Both the position numbers and the translations under genes were made by a program. The notes under the pieces were generated by a model. The model was not told the DNA's origin, made no database searches, and worked only from the letters and a program-made list of their open reading frames with translations. Shown in pieces: positions 1 through 9,411 of a stretch of 64,000 nucleotides of DNA (the first letter of the stretch is position 1; each line of letters opens with the position of its first letter). This DNA is from Alteromonas sp. M12 (lineage in GTDB: Bacteria; Pseudomonadota; Gammaproteobacteria; Enterobacterales; Alteromonadaceae). The DNA lies in assembly GCF_037478005.1 (NCBI RefSeq), contig NZ_CP144164.1, positions 310,001 to 374,000 on the forward strand, read 5' to 3'.

Positions 1-167
1 TGCAAAGGTGCTTGTTTGTTCAAAATAATCTTGGTTTTATTTTGAAACTCTAGGGTTAAAATTCCTTCTGCTGATTCGTAGTCGATATCCACCTCGCAGG
101 CATCTAACGCTTCTTCCAGTTGGATAAACATGTCATCTACAAGTTGGTGATACTGGCTGTCATTCAT
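1..167 (-). CDS. cyaY: CyaY, bacterial frataxin (partial, C-terminus beyond window)
   Basis: The reverse strand encodes a protein starting MNDSQYHQLVDDMF at position 167 and running off the left edge after about 55 residues. The beginning closely follows the CyaY N-terminus (MNDSEFHRLADQ in E. coli), with the acidic first helix (EEALDACEVDIDYE) that binds iron in frataxins, followed by the first strands (GILTLEFQNKTKIILNKQAPL). Frataxin homologues act in the cytoplasm and modulate iron delivery and the rate of IscS-dependent Fe-S cluster assembly. It is divergent from gmk, with about 80 bases between the starts. The identification rests on the N-terminal half only. Confidence 0.85.
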   Translation of the reverse strand, partial: MNDSQYHQLVDDMFIQLEEALDACEVDIDYESAEGILTLEFQNKTKIILNKQAPL

Positions 168-247
168 TTTGTGATTCGCTAGTTAGGTAATAAGTCAGAA
201 TATGTTAACATTGCTAAAAATTCGCGACAGTTATTTTATTAAATTTT

Positions 248-892
248 ATGGCAAAAGCACCCGGTAACTTATTTATTTTGGCCGCTCCTTCAGGAGCAGG
301 TAAATCTAGTCTCATTAATGCGCTAATAGAAAGGCATAGTGAGTCGAATATGCATAGTAATAAACTGCAGGTTTCAGTTTCGCATACAACCCGCGCTCCT
401 AGACCCGGAGAAGTCGATGGTCAACACTATCACTTCGTCTCAAGAGAGGAGTTCGAGGATTTGATCAAACAGCAGGTTTTTTTCGAATGGGCTGAAGTAT
501 TTGGAAATTATTACGGTACGTCGCGAGTGGTAATAGAAAAAACCCTCAAAGAAGGTACCGATATTTTCTTAGATATTGACTGGCAAGGAGCGCGTCAGGT
601 CAAAGCGCAAATTCCTGACACTGCGACGGTTTTTGTCGCGCCACCGTCTCGAGAAGAACTTTTCCGTCGTCTTACACAACGCAATCAAGACTCTCAAGAG
701 GTGATCGAGCAGCGAATGCAAGAAGCGGAGTCAGAAATTTCCCATTATCATGAATTTGATTTTATTGTCGTCAACGATCATTTCGAATCAGCTTTAAATG
801 AGTTAGATGCGATAGTAAGTGCTCGCAGACTACGAAAAGAGAAGCAAGTAATTCGGCATGCTGGCTTATTTGCTGATTTACTCGGAAAATAA
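248..892 (+). CDS. gmk: Guanylate kinase
   Basis: A 214-aa cytosolic enzyme that phosphorylates GMP (and dGMP) to GDP with ATP in purine nucleotide synthesis. The P-loop APSGAGKSS is at residues 13-21. The GMP-binding region [20 protein letters not shown] follows, then the lid segment with repeated arginines ([10 protein letters not shown]). Length is normal for the family (about 205-210 aa). It is followed by rpoZ and spoT, the usual gammaproteobacterial order. There is a gap of about 100 bases before rpoZ, so rpoZ may have its own promoter. Confidence 0.97.
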   Translation: MAKAPGNLFILAAPSGAGKSSLINALIERHSESNMHSNKLQVSVSHTTRAPRPGEVDGQHYHFVSREEFEDLIKQQVFFEWAEVFGNYYGTSRVVIEKTLKEGTDIFLDIDWQGARQVKAQIPDTATVFVAPPSREELFRRLTQRNQDSQEVIEQRMQEAESEISHYHEFDFIVVNDHFESALNELDAIVSARRLRKEKQVIRHAGLFADLLGK

Positions 893-998
893 ACAGTCTA
901 ATGATCGTGAAAGATCTTTCCTTTAGACCAATAAAAACGTAAACTACTCGACCTTTTTTTGAACACCTTTAGACATATCGACCACCTCGGAGAAATAT

Positions 999-1268
999 AT
1001 GGCTCGTGTAACAGTAGAAGATGCCGTAGACAAAATTGGCAATCGTTTCGATTTAGTATTAGTTGCTGCTAAGCGCGCACGTCAGATTGCTATTGAAGGC
1101 AAAGACGCTCATGTTCCTATGGGAAATGATAAGCCCACAGTAATCGCTCTTCGTGAAATTGAAGAAGGTTTTGTTGATGCTTCAACAATTGCAGCTGAAG
1201 CAATTCGTGACCAACAAGAGCACGATCAAGCTGAATTCTCGTCAGTTGCTAACATCCTGTCTGAGTAA
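999..1268 (+). CDS. rpoZ: RNA polymerase omega subunit
   Basis: An 89-aa protein starting [20 protein letters not shown], the conserved omega N-terminus, with the AAKRARQI segment that contacts the beta-prime subunit. Omega helps beta-prime assembly, and in proteobacteria it forms part of one ppGpp site on RNA polymerase. The next gene, spoT, makes and degrades ppGpp, so the pairing is functionally coherent. The start is supported by GGAGAAATAT just upstream. A perfect palindrome follows the stop codon. Confidence 0.97.
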   Translation: MARVTVEDAVDKIGNRFDLVLVAAKRARQIAIEGKDAHVPMGNDKPTVIALREIEEGFVDASTIAAEAIRDQQEHDQAEFSSVANILSE

Positions 1269-1279
1269 AAATAAGCCAA

Positions 1280-1303
1280 TCCTGAACTCATATGAGTTCA
1301 GGA
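1280..1303. terminator. Perfect inverted repeat between rpoZ and spoT
   Basis: A 24-base perfect palindrome (arms TCCTGAACTC and GAGTTCAGGA around ATAT) starts 12 bases after the rpoZ stop. No T-run follows, so it is not a classical intrinsic terminator. It could be an attenuator or an RNA-processing and stabilising hairpin that lowers spoT expression relative to rpoZ. The role is inferred. Confidence 0.45.
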
Positions 1304-1376
1304 CAAACTTATAGGCTGACAAGCTTACAAAATCTCCGTATTCTTAACTCCTAAGTCAACTAAAAGCATGTGTTAA

Positions 1377-3494
1377 GTGTATTTATTCGAAGGCCTTAAA
1401 AACAAATTAAGTGATTACCTACCTCTAGACGCGGTCAAGGGGATTGAGGCTGCCTTCGTTTTAGCCCAAGATGCACATGATGGACAAATGCGTTCCAGCG
1501 GTGATCCTTACATTACCCATCCAGTTGCCGTTGCAGGCATACTTGCCGACATGAACCTTGATGAAGAAACCATCAAGTCTGCGTTATTACACGATGTGAT
1601 AGAAGACACCCATTATTCCAAAGAAGATCTGGTTGAAGCATTTGGTGAAACTGTTGGCGATTTAGTGGAAGGGGTGTCTAAGCTGGATAAAATCCAGTTT
1701 AGTACCAAACAAGAAGCACAAGCCGAAAATTTCCGTAAAATGATGATGGCGATGGTGCAAGATATCCGGGTCATTCTGATTAAACTCGCAGACCGAACCC
1801 ACAATATGCGCACTTTAGGTTCGCTAAGACCAGATAAACGTCGCAGAATTGCCAGAGAAACCCTCGAAATTTATGCGCCTATTGCTCACCGACTCGGTAT
1901 CCACGATATTAAAAATGAGCTAGAAGACTTAGGTTTTCAAGCCATGTACCCGATGCGTCATCGAGCTCTTTCGGCGGCCGTTAAACAGGCTCGCGGTAAC
2001 CGCAAAGAAATCATTGAAAATACCCGCAATGAAGTGGAAACTCGTTTAAAAGCCCATGGTCTTGATGCGCAAGTCATTGGCCGCGAAAAACATTTGTATT
2101 CGATTTATCGGAAAATGAAGAACAAAGAATTGTTGTTCAACGAAGTCATGGATATATATGCGTTTCGGGTGATAGTCTCCTCTGTCGATAATTGCTATCG
2201 CGGGTTAGGGGCTATGCATGGTTTGTATAAGCCTATTGAAGGTCGTTTTAAAGATTACGTGGCCATTCCACGCACAAATGGTTATCAGTCATTACACACT
2301 TCTTTGATTGGACCTCATGGTATTCCTGTTGAAATTCAGATTCGAACTGCTGAAATGGATCAGATGGCTGACAAAGGCGTCGCCGCACATTGGATTTACA
2401 AAGATGATGGTGAAACGCAGCAAGGCACTACGGCGCAAGTTCGAGCACGCAAATGGATGCAATCCTTATTAGAACTGCAACAAAGTGCAAGTTCATCATT
2501 TGAATTTATTGAAAACGTTAAAACCGATTTGTTTCCTGATGAAATATACGTGTTTACACCAGACGGCCGAATTATCGAATTACCCATGGGAGCCACGCCC
2601 GTCGACTTTGCTTACGCAGTGCATACTGATGTAGGTAACTCTTGTGTGGGTGTGCGAGTAGAGCGACGTAACTACTCACTTAATAAGCCACTGCAAAATG
2701 GTCAATCGGTGGAAATAATTACCTCTCCAAGAGCAAAACCCAACGCCAACTGGCTCAATTTCGTGGTCAGTGCCAGAGCCCGTTCTAACATACGCCACTA
2801 CCTCAAGCGGCAGCAGTCCAAAGAAGCCATCAGTATGGGTAATCGTTTACTTAGACATGCTTTAGGGGCGAGAAGATTAGACGATATTCCGCAAGAAGAT
2901 AGAGATCGTGTTGTGGCTGAAACCAAACACGACTCTTTTGACGAATTGCTTTCAGATATTGGTTTAGGTAATGAACTCAGTGCCATTGTCGCTCGACGAC
3001 TGTTGGGCGAGTCTGAAGAGCTGCCAGATAAAGGCCGTAATGTGGCGATTAAAGGCACTGAAGGCTTGTTAGTGACCTACCCCAAATGTTGTTACCCGAT
3101 TCCCGATGATGAAATTATCGCGATTCTTAGTCCTGGTCGGGGCATGGTTATCCATCAGGTAGGTTGCAGTAACATTCGTAAGTTAAGTAAAGAAGAGCCT
3201 CAACGTGTTTTACCAATGCATTGGGATAGCGAAGCTCAAGGTGAATTCAAAGCGTCGGTAAGAATAGAGCTAATTAATCATCAAGGCACATTGGCTACGT
3301 TAACCAATGCCGTTGCTTCTTGTGATTCAAATATTATTGGTTTACAAACAGAAGAAAAAGAAAGCAATGTTTATTACATTGATATTGAGTTAACCACAAA
3401 AAATCGTGTACATCTGGCTAAGGTCATGCGCAAAATTCGCTCCATGCCGGAAGTGCAAAAAGTCTCACGTCATAGTCAAATTCGACACAACTAA
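1377..3494 (+). CDS. spoT: Bifunctional (p)ppGpp synthetase/hydrolase SpoT
   Basis: A 705-aa RelA/SpoT homologue. The N-terminal HD hydrolase domain keeps its metal motif HDVIEDT at residues 72-78. It is followed by the synthetase domain (around 235-345, with GREKHLYSIYRKM and FKDYVAIPRTNGYQSLHT), a TGS domain (about 385-450, VFTPDGRIIELPMGATPVDFAYAVHTDVG), a Cys-rich region (KCCYPIPDDE) and a C-terminal ACT domain. SpoT makes and removes the stringent-response alarmone. The intact HD motif argues for SpoT rather than RelA, as does its place after rpoZ and before ridA and trmH. Translation starts at GTG (MYLFEGLKNKLSDYLP, the conserved start). Confidence 0.96.
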   Translation: MYLFEGLKNKLSDYLPLDAVKGIEAAFVLAQDAHDGQMRSSGDPYITHPVAVAGILADMNLDEETIKSALLHDVIEDTHYSKEDLVEAFGETVGDLVEGVSKLDKIQFSTKQEAQAENFRKMMMAMVQDIRVILIKLADRTHNMRTLGSLRPDKRRRIARETLEIYAPIAHRLGIHDIKNELEDLGFQAMYPMRHRALSAAVKQARGNRKEIIENTRNEVETRLKAHGLDAQVIGREKHLYSIYRKMKNKELLFNEVMDIYAFRVIVSSVDNCYRGLGAMHGLYKPIEGRFKDYVAIPRTNGYQSLHTSLIGPHGIPVEIQIRTAEMDQMADKGVAAHWIYKDDGETQQGTTAQVRARKWMQSLLELQQSASSSFEFIENVKTDLFPDEIYVFTPDGRIIELPMGATPVDFAYAVHTDVGNSCVGVRVERRNYSLNKPLQNGQSVEIITSPRAKPNANWLNFVVSARARSNIRHYLKRQQSKEAISMGNRLLRHALGARRLDDIPQEDRDRVVAETKHDSFDELLSDIGLGNELSAIVARRLLGESEELPDKGRNVAIKGTEGLLVTYPKCCYPIPDDEIIAILSPGRGMVIHQVGCSNIRKLSKEEPQRVLPMHWDSEAQGEFKASVRIELINHQGTLATLTNAVASCDSNIIGLQTEEKESNVYYIDIELTTKNRVHLAKVMRKIRSMPEVQKVSRHSQIRHN

Positions 3495-3505
3495 GGTAAA
3501 TAATT

Positions 3506-3892
3506 ATGTCAAAGTCCGTAATTCATACTGACCGGGCCCCTCAAGCTATTGGGACTTATAGTCAAGCTGTAAAGTCTGGCACAACTGTGTATTTATCTGG
3601 CCAAATTCCTTTGGTTCCAGAGACCATGGAAATGGTTTCTGACGATTTTAAAACACAAGCTATTCAGGTATTTGAAAATGTAACTGCAGTGTGTGAAGCC
3701 GCTGGTGGTACTACTAATGATTTGGTTAAAGTGAATATATTTCTAACCGATTTATCTAATTTTGCCACCGTCAATGAGGTGATGAGCCAGTATTTTAAAA
3801 AGCCATATCCTGCTCGTGCCGCTATAGGTGTAAAAGAACTACCAAAAGGTTCACAAATTGAAATCGACGGCATTATGGAATTGCCTGAGTGA
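3506..3892 (+). CDS. ridA: RidA family 2-iminobutanoate/2-iminopropanoate deaminase
   Basis: A 128-aa Rid protein, predicted to form a trimer. Rid proteins hydrolyse reactive enamine/imine intermediates released by PLP enzymes such as threonine dehydratase. The start [19 protein letters not shown], the strand SGQIPL, and the catalytic region [19 protein letters not shown] with Arg104 and Glu120 are all present, which puts it in the active RidA subgroup. It lies 11 bases after spoT and is probably co-transcribed with spoT and trmH. Confidence 0.93.
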   Translation: MSKSVIHTDRAPQAIGTYSQAVKSGTTVYLSGQIPLVPETMEMVSDDFKTQAIQVFENVTAVCEAAGGTTNDLVKVNIFLTDLSNFATVNEVMSQYFKKPYPARAAIGVKELPKGSQIEIDGIMELPE

Positions 3893-3933
3893 TATTGCTT
3901 TAGAAAGTTTGGCTTTCAGTTAGAGGTTTTTTA

Positions 3934-4626
3934 GTGTCAGTGTCACCAGAACGTTATCAAAAAATTCGTGATGTCTTAAGCAAGCGACAAACTAGCTTAA
4001 CCGTATGTTTGGAGCAAGTTCATAAGCCCCATAATGTTTCCGCAGTGATTAGAAGTTGTGATGCGGTAGGCATTCATAAAGTGCATGCCGTTTGGGATGA
4101 TGAAACAAAAGAATTACGTGGTGGCACCGCAATGGGCAGCCAAAATTGGGTGTACATGGAAAACCACAATAGCATTGGTGATGCAGTTTCTCATTTGCAA
4201 GAGCAAAAAATGCAGGTGTTGGTTACCCATTTGTCTGATCAGGCCGTAGATTTTCGCGACGTCGATTATACCAAGCCAACAGCGATAATTTTAGGCCAAG
4301 AAAAGCACGGTGCTACGCAACAAGCTATCGATTTAGCCGATCAAGAGATTGTCATTCCTATGGTAGGAATGGTTCAATCCCTCAACGTCAGTGTAGCAGC
4401 TGCACTGGTTTTATATGAGGCGCAGCGGCAACGGCAAATTGCCGGTATGTATGATACGCAGCACCTTGATGAATCAGACTGCCAAAAAATGTTATTCGAA
4501 CGGGGTTATCCTGACTTTCGTAAATTATGCGACGAAAAAAAACTGCCATACCCACATATTGATGAACAAGGAAGTATTGTCGCCGACGATGATTGGTGGC
4601 AAGCATTGCAATTCCGAAAGCTGTAG
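3934..4626 (+). CDS. trmH: tRNA (guanosine-18-2'-O)-methyltransferase TrmH
   Basis: A 230-aa SpoU/SPOUT-family enzyme that methylates the 2'-hydroxyl of G18 in the tRNA D-loop using S-adenosylmethionine. The three SPOUT motifs are visible: VHKPHNVSAVIR (Asn34, Arg40), ILGQEKHG (119-126) and IPMVGMVQSLNVSVAAAL (141-158), which form the trefoil knot. The start is GTG (SVSPERYQKIRDVL). The stop codon TAG is part of the first GTAG of the downstream REP array, so the last codons (CTG, stop) coincide with a repeat boundary. Confidence 0.95.
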   Translation: MSVSPERYQKIRDVLSKRQTSLTVCLEQVHKPHNVSAVIRSCDAVGIHKVHAVWDDETKELRGGTAMGSQNWVYMENHNSIGDAVSHLQEQKMQVLVTHLSDQAVDFRDVDYTKPTAIILGQEKHGATQQAIDLADQEIVIPMVGMVQSLNVSVAAALVLYEAQRQRQIAGMYDTQHLDESDCQKMLFERGYPDFRKLCDEKKLPYPHIDEQGSIVADDDWWQALQFRKL

Positions 4627-4981
4627 GCGGTTGCTTTAGCCCCGCGCTATCTTCCGACCTCCATGGCCTAAAGGCCATGCTACGGATTTCTGTTGTAGGC
4701 GGGTGTTTCAACCCCGCGCTATCCTATGATATTCCATGGCCTAAAGGCCATGCTACGGATTTCTGTTGTAGGCGGGTGTTTTAGCCCCGCGCTATCCTAT
4801 GATATTCCATGGCCTAAAGGCCATGCTACGGATTTCTGTTGTAGGCGGTTGCTTTAGCCCCGCGCTATCTTCCGACCTCCATGGCCTAAAGGCCATGCTA
4901 CGGGTTTCTCTTGTAGGCGGGTGTTTTAGCCCCGCGCTATCATCCGACCTAAATATTTCCATGGGATAAATCCCATGCTAC
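4623..4981. repeat. REP/BIME array 1 (after trmH)
   Basis: Five type-A hairpins (GTAGGCGGGTG...CCCCGCG) alternate with five inverted type-B hairpins (CCATGGCCTAAAGGCCATG followed by CTAC). Each A/B pair spans about 70 bases, and internal spacers such as CTATCCTATGATATT are also repeated. The array begins with GTAG, which supplies the trmH stop, and ends with CTAC. The last B unit is CCATGGGATAAATCCCATG: its stem sequence is changed on both arms while pairing is kept. Confidence 0.93.
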
Positions 4982-5021
4982 ATTGTTATGTTTGCGAACA
5001 TACTTTAAAAGGAAACCTACT

Positions 5022-5651
5022 ATGCGATCCGCTTACCTAATCGGCTTGTTTCTTACGCTTTTTGCAACACAGCTGTTTGCCTTAGACCGAACTTTGATCG
5101 CGGAATCCCCTGAAGATGTAACTCCCTTATTAAATGGCCAAACTATTCCCAATGTGACACTGCGCACTGCGACTGGTGCGCCGGTTAGTTTGCAGGCGAT
5201 GATTATGCAAAAACCGACGATTATATTGTTCTATCGTGGGGGATGGTGTCCCTATTGCAGCCGTCAATTAGCAGAGCTCAAAGATATCGAGCAACCTTTG
5301 GTTGATTTAGGTTATCAAATATTGGCAATATCGCCCGAATCACCAACACGTTTACAAGAACAAAAACTAGAAACTGAATTTGCCGTGCAGTTGTTATCAG
5401 ACGAAAGTTTACAGGCCATCAAAGGGTTTGGAATTGGTTTTTATGTACCTGCGGAAACAAAATCTAAATACAAAGAGAAAAACAACATAGTGTTAACCGA
5501 AGATGCGGACAGTGAACGGGCGGTATTGCCGGCTCCTTCAGTGTTTATTACCGACAAAACAGGCTTAATCAAATTCAACTATGTTAATCCAAACTTTAAA
5601 GTAAGACCTTCTGCAGAGCTGCTTTTACAAGCAGCCAAACTAAGTTTGTAA
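5022..5651 (+). CDS. Secreted peroxiredoxin-like (AhpC/TSA) protein
   Basis: A 209-aa protein. An ATG at 5022 with AAAAGGA seven to fifteen bases upstream is preferred over an in-frame start 39 bases earlier inside the repeat boundary, because it gives a clean signal peptide (MRSAYLIGLFLTLFATQLFA). The mature part has the thioredoxin-fold motif FYRGGWCPYCSRQL with Cys76 and Cys79, then AISPESPTRLQEQ and the cis-Pro segment LPAPSVFITDKTG. It probably reduces peroxides or handles thiols in the periplasm. The exact substrate cannot be told. It stands alone between a REP array and a convergent mscS-type gene. Confidence 0.75.
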   Translation: MRSAYLIGLFLTLFATQLFALDRTLIAESPEDVTPLLNGQTIPNVTLRTATGAPVSLQAMIMQKPTIILFYRGGWCPYCSRQLAELKDIEQPLVDLGYQILAISPESPTRLQEQKLETEFAVQLLSDESLQAIKGFGIGFYVPAETKSKYKEKNNIVLTEDADSERAVLPAPSVFITDKTGLIKFNYVNPNFKVRPSAELLLQAAKLSL

Positions 5652-5667
5652 ATACTTACTTAAGTTG

Positions 5668-5704
5668 TGAGCCCTTTCAAACAGTTAAAGTTGAACAGGG
5701 CTCA
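5668..5704. terminator. Hairpin between convergent genes
   Basis: TGAGCCCT pairs with AGGGCTCA, and the inner TTCAA pairs with TTGAA around a 10-base loop, giving a 13-bp stem with one bulged C. It sits between the stops of the peroxiredoxin-like gene and the convergent MscS gene and could end transcription from either side. T-runs are weak on both sides, so this is a probable rather than certain terminator. Confidence 0.5.
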
Positions 5705-5712
5705 GTTATTCT

Positions 5713-7035
5713 CTAACTTGAACTTTTGACACTGAATGTCTCTTCGTTGAGGATCCGAACTTCACGTTGAGGGAATGGTATTTCAATGCCATTTTCTCTA
5801 AGGGTTTCAAAGATTATTAACATCAAATCCCCGCCAACGCGATTTTTGCCATCATCGATGCCTTCCATCCAGAATTCCACAAACATGTTTACTCCAGAGT
5901 CCCCGAAACTATCAATTTCACAATCTGGGCGTTCTTCAAATGGTACGTCCGGGCCGCTGATGACAGAAGGATGTTCGGCCACTGCCACTTTAATAAACTC
6001 TACCATCGAGCGTATGTCTGTTGCGTATGGCACTGAAAAATCCACTCGATAACGCTGCTTAGGATCTTTATGAGTCCAATTGACCATTAAATTGGAAATG
6101 AATTTTTCATTGGGTACCAGAATGTCTTTGCCGTCGTAGGTTTCTAGAACCGTGTATCGCATTCTGAACTCACGGACGAATCCTTTACTGCCGTCATCCA
6201 TTTCCACAAAATCGCCAACGGTTAACGAGCGATCTAGCAAAATGATAATGCCTGAAATAAAGTTCGAAGCGATGGATTGTAAACCTAAACCCAACCCTAC
6301 ACCGACGGCGCCGCCAAACACGGCAAGCGCAGTTAGATTAATGCCCATCACATTTAACAATAACAGTGCAATAATACAAAATACCGCGACCTCAAAGAGT
6401 TTCGAAAAAACTTCTCTAGTGCGGATATCTATCGATTCTTGTTTACGAATGATGTCTTTGCCAAAGCTATTAGATGCGCGTCCTAGCCAAAATAGCACTG
6501 CACCGAAAATCAGCACTCTGACCACGCCGTATGCGGTGATATTAACGTTACCTAAGGTAAGAGATATGTCTTCGAGTGCAACAATAACAGTGCTAAGTGA
6601 GCCGGTTAAATGCAGCAGTAAAATCGGTAATCCCACCCACTTGAATAGTTTCGCGGCGATAGTATTTACAACCAACACGCGAATCATTGAGTAATAGAAA
6701 AGTAAAACCGCAATGGTCAAGGCTGTATCCAAAAGCCATGTTGAAAAGCCTGCATTGTGGACTGTTTCGATAATCACTTTTAAGGTAATCAGTGCAATCA
6801 ATGGATATACTAAATAACCCACTCGATAGGCGAGTTTACGCATAGGGTGAGCGCTTGAGTCTGGTTCGTAGTGAGTTAGTCCTACCGCATTTCGTATTTT
6901 GCGAGCCAACCAAAAAGCCAATAAGTAGACAAACAGCACTATGGAAACTTGAGCATAAGTATTTGGGTTGGTTAAAGTGCTAAGAATAACTAACCATAAT
7001 TGATCAGCTTGGGTGGAAATGGTTTCTAGGTTCAT
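5713..7035 (-). CDS. Small-conductance mechanosensitive channel, MscS family
   Basis: A 440-aa inner-membrane channel that opens under membrane tension and releases solutes on hypo-osmotic shock. About five hydrophobic segments lie in residues 15-250. The Gly/Ala-rich pore helix TALAVFGGAVGVGLGLGLQS (typical of TM3) is followed by the beta domain (DRSLTVGDFVEMDDGSKGFV, then YDGKDILVPNEKFISN) and a cytosolic alpha/beta C-terminus. It is longer than E. coli MscS (286 aa) because of extra N-terminal helices, as in other medium-sized MscS homologues. Monocistronic, convergent with its left neighbour. Confidence 0.9.
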   Translation of the reverse strand: MNLETISTQADQLWLVILSTLTNPNTYAQVSIVLFVYLLAFWLARKIRNAVGLTHYEPDSSAHPMRKLAYRVGYLVYPLIALITLKVIIETVHNAGFSTWLLDTALTIAVLLFYYSMIRVLVVNTIAAKLFKWVGLPILLLHLTGSLSTVIVALEDISLTLGNVNITAYGVVRVLIFGAVLFWLGRASNSFGKDIIRKQESIDIRTREVFSKLFEVAVFCIIALLLLNVMGINLTALAVFGGAVGVGLGLGLQSIASNFISGIIILLDRSLTVGDFVEMDDGSKGFVREFRMRYTVLETYDGKDILVPNEKFISNLMVNWTHKDPKQRYRVDFSVPYATDIRSMVEFIKVAVAEHPSVISGPDVPFEERPDCEIDSFGDSGVNMFVEFWMEGIDDGKNRVGGDLMLIIFETLRENGIEIPFPQREVRILNEETFSVKSSS

Positions 7036-7335
7036 ATCAATTCACATTTTCAAATTTCTAAACTTACTATGAACCAATACCGTCAATTCGTATAGTTGGT
7101 TCGGAATAATTGCACTAAGTATAGACTTGGTTTTTATCCAATTTCAGGTCGGTGTTCATGTTAAAAGCAATCTTAAGCGTGAAACTTCGTGTATTTTAGA
7201 TAGGTTAAAAGCCTTTAAATATCAGCGGGCAGCGGCTTTGTCCAAGGTTTTGTATTTTTAGCCTTCAGAATAGTTGTATTCTGCTGGCTGTAAGGCAAAA
7301 TAACAGGTTGTTTCGTTCTGAATAAAAAGGCTCAG
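7036..7335. other. Intergenic region between divergent mscS-type gene and recG
   Basis: About 300 bases with only short, unsupported reading frames. It should hold the divergent promoters of the channel gene and recG. I see no strong hairpin, repeat or operator here. Confidence 0.5.
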
Positions 7336-9411
7336 ATGCAATCTCTGGCAATAACAAAATTAACCGAATTAAAAGGTGTAGGCAGCAAAGTTGCTGAAAA
7401 GCTCGAAAAAATTGGGTTAGTTACCATTCAGGACATGCTGTTCCATTTGCCCCTTCGTTACGAAGATCGCACGCGTATCTACCCCATTGGCGATTTGCAG
7501 CCCTTTTTGCACACAAGCATTGAAGGGGAAGTAATGTCTTGTGATGTGCAATTTGGCCGAAAACGGATGTTGGTGGTGCGAGTAAGTGACAATACTGGCA
7601 CCCTTACCTTACGCTTTTTCCATTTCTCGGCAGCACAAAAAAACAGTTTAGAAAAAGGCACCACGATTCGTGCTTTCGGCGAAGTGCGGGCAGGCAAATT
7701 CGGCTTAGAAATGATGCATCCTGAATATCGCGTTAAACGTGATGAATCCGTCAGCGAGTTGGAAGAATCACTTACTCCAGTGTACCCCACCACCGAAGGC
7801 GTAAAGCAAATCACGCTGCGTAACCTTAGTGAGCAAGCTTTAACTAAACTGAAACAGGGTGGTCTAGCGGAACTGTTGCCTGATAATCTTTACGCGGCAC
7901 AAATTAGCCTAGTCGATGCGCTATCGCTCGTCCATAGGCCGCCTCCCGATGTCGCCTTGTCGCTATTAGAGGAAGGCAAACATCCAGCTCAGCAACGCTT
8001 GATCATCGAAGAACTACTAGCTCACCATTTAAGCGTTTTAAAGGTTCGCCAACAAAGTAAGCGCCAACAAACTTTTTCGATTCCGATTTCTACAGCGTTA
8101 ATCGACCAGTTTTTAGGAAACTTACCCTTTACTCCAACCAACGCGCAATCCCGTGTGGTAGATGAAATTCAGCATGATATGCAACAAGACTCGCCAATGA
8201 TGCGGTTAGTCCAGGGAGATGTGGGCTCTGGTAAAACATTGGTGGCGGCAATGGCAGCTTTGTCTGCTATAGGTGCAGGTTTCCAAGTGGTAATGATGGC
8301 ACCCACTGAGCTGCTGGCAGAACAACATGCCAATAACTTTAGTGATTGGCTTTCACCGCTTAATATTCGAATTGGTTGGCTGGCCGGTAAGTTAAAAGGG
8401 AAAGCCAGAGAATCGGTATTAACTGAACTGAAAAATGGTCAGATTGATATGCTCATAGGTACTCATGCGGTTTTCCAAGAAGCGGTTGAGTATCATAAAC
8501 TTGCCTTAGTTATTGTCGATGAACAACATAGATTTGGTGTGCACCAGCGTTTGGCGTTACGAGAGAAAGGCGAGCTACAGGGGGCGTTTCCCCATCAACT
8601 GATTATGACCGCAACCCCTATTCCACGAACCTTGGCGATGACAGCGTATGCGGATCTTGATACCTCGATAATTGATGAGCTACCCCCAGGGCGCACGCCA
8701 ATCACCACAGTTGTGCTACCCGATACGCGCCGAGGTGAAGTGATTGAAAGAGTGCGTAACGCTGCAGTTAACCAGAAGCGTCAAACTTATTGGGTCTGTA
8801 CCCTTATTGATGAGTCAGAAGTGTTGCAGTGTCAGGCCGCAGAAGACACAGCTATTGCCTTGCATACCGCTTTACCCGAATTAAAGGTAGGACTGGTGCA
8901 TGGCCGCCTGAAATCGCAAGAAAAGCAGCAAATCATGGAGCAATTTAAGCAAGGTGAATTGGACTTATTAGTGGCCACAACCGTAATAGAAGTGGGGGTC
9001 GATGTACCTAATGCTAGTTTAATGATTATTGAAAACCCCGAGCGGCTTGGCTTAGCACAATTACACCAGTTGCGAGGGCGAGTAGGGCGGGGCTCAGTGG
9101 AAAGTCATTGTGTGTTGATGTATCAAAGTCCATTGTCGAAAACCGCGAGCAAACGGTTAAAAGTGTTGCGTGAATCCCATGATGGTTTTTATATTGCGCA
9201 ACAAGACCTTGAAATACGAGGGCCGGGGGAGTTGCTTGGTACTAAGCAAACTGGATTGGCGGATCTCAGAATTGCTGATTTAATTAGAGATGCCGAACTC
9301 ATCCCTCAAGTTCAAAATATTGCTTCTCATATGTGGCAACATTATCCGTCAAAATCTCAAGCCATCATTAATCGCTGGCTAGGACATAAAGAGCGTTATG
9401 GCCATGCTTAA
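7336..9411 (+). CDS. recG: ATP-dependent DNA helicase RecG
   Basis: A 691-aa double-strand translocase that remodels stalled replication forks and Holliday junctions. The N-terminal wedge/OB region (about 50-150) carries VVRVSDNTGTLTLRFFHFS. The Walker A motif is VQGDVGSGKT (292-301), motif II is DEQH (395-398), and motifs III (TATPIPRTL) and V/VI (ATTVIEVGVDVPNA, QLRGRVGRG) follow. Length matches E. coli RecG (693 aa). It overlaps the next gene rsmJ by 14 bases, so the two are translationally linked. Confidence 0.97.
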   Translation: MQSLAITKLTELKGVGSKVAEKLEKIGLVTIQDMLFHLPLRYEDRTRIYPIGDLQPFLHTSIEGEVMSCDVQFGRKRMLVVRVSDNTGTLTLRFFHFSAAQKNSLEKGTTIRAFGEVRAGKFGLEMMHPEYRVKRDESVSELEESLTPVYPTTEGVKQITLRNLSEQALTKLKQGGLAELLPDNLYAAQISLVDALSLVHRPPPDVALSLLEEGKHPAQQRLIIEELLAHHLSVLKVRQQSKRQQTFSIPISTALIDQFLGNLPFTPTNAQSRVVDEIQHDMQQDSPMMRLVQGDVGSGKTLVAAMAALSAIGAGFQVVMMAPTELLAEQHANNFSDWLSPLNIRIGWLAGKLKGKARESVLTELKNGQIDMLIGTHAVFQEAVEYHKLALVIVDEQHRFGVHQRLALREKGELQGAFPHQLIMTATPIPRTLAMTAYADLDTSIIDELPPGRTPITTVVLPDTRRGEVIERVRNAAVNQKRQTYWVCTLIDESEVLQCQAAEDTAIALHTALPELKVGLVHGRLKSQEKQQIMEQFKQGELDLLVATTVIEVGVDVPNASLMIIENPERLGLAQLHQLRGRVGRGSVESHCVLMYQSPLSKTASKRLKVLRESHDGFYIAQQDLEIRGPGELLGTKQTGLADLRIADLIRDAELIPQVQNIASHMWQHYPSKSQAIINRWLGHKERYGHA

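Noticed and set aside
4623..4981. CRISPR array
   Set aside because: Repeats are regularly spaced but spacers are themselves repeated, each unit holds two different hairpins, and no cas genes are near.
6152..6694. 180-codon frame opposite the MscS gene
   Set aside because: Antisense shadow of a well-supported membrane-channel gene with no RBS or recognisable domain.
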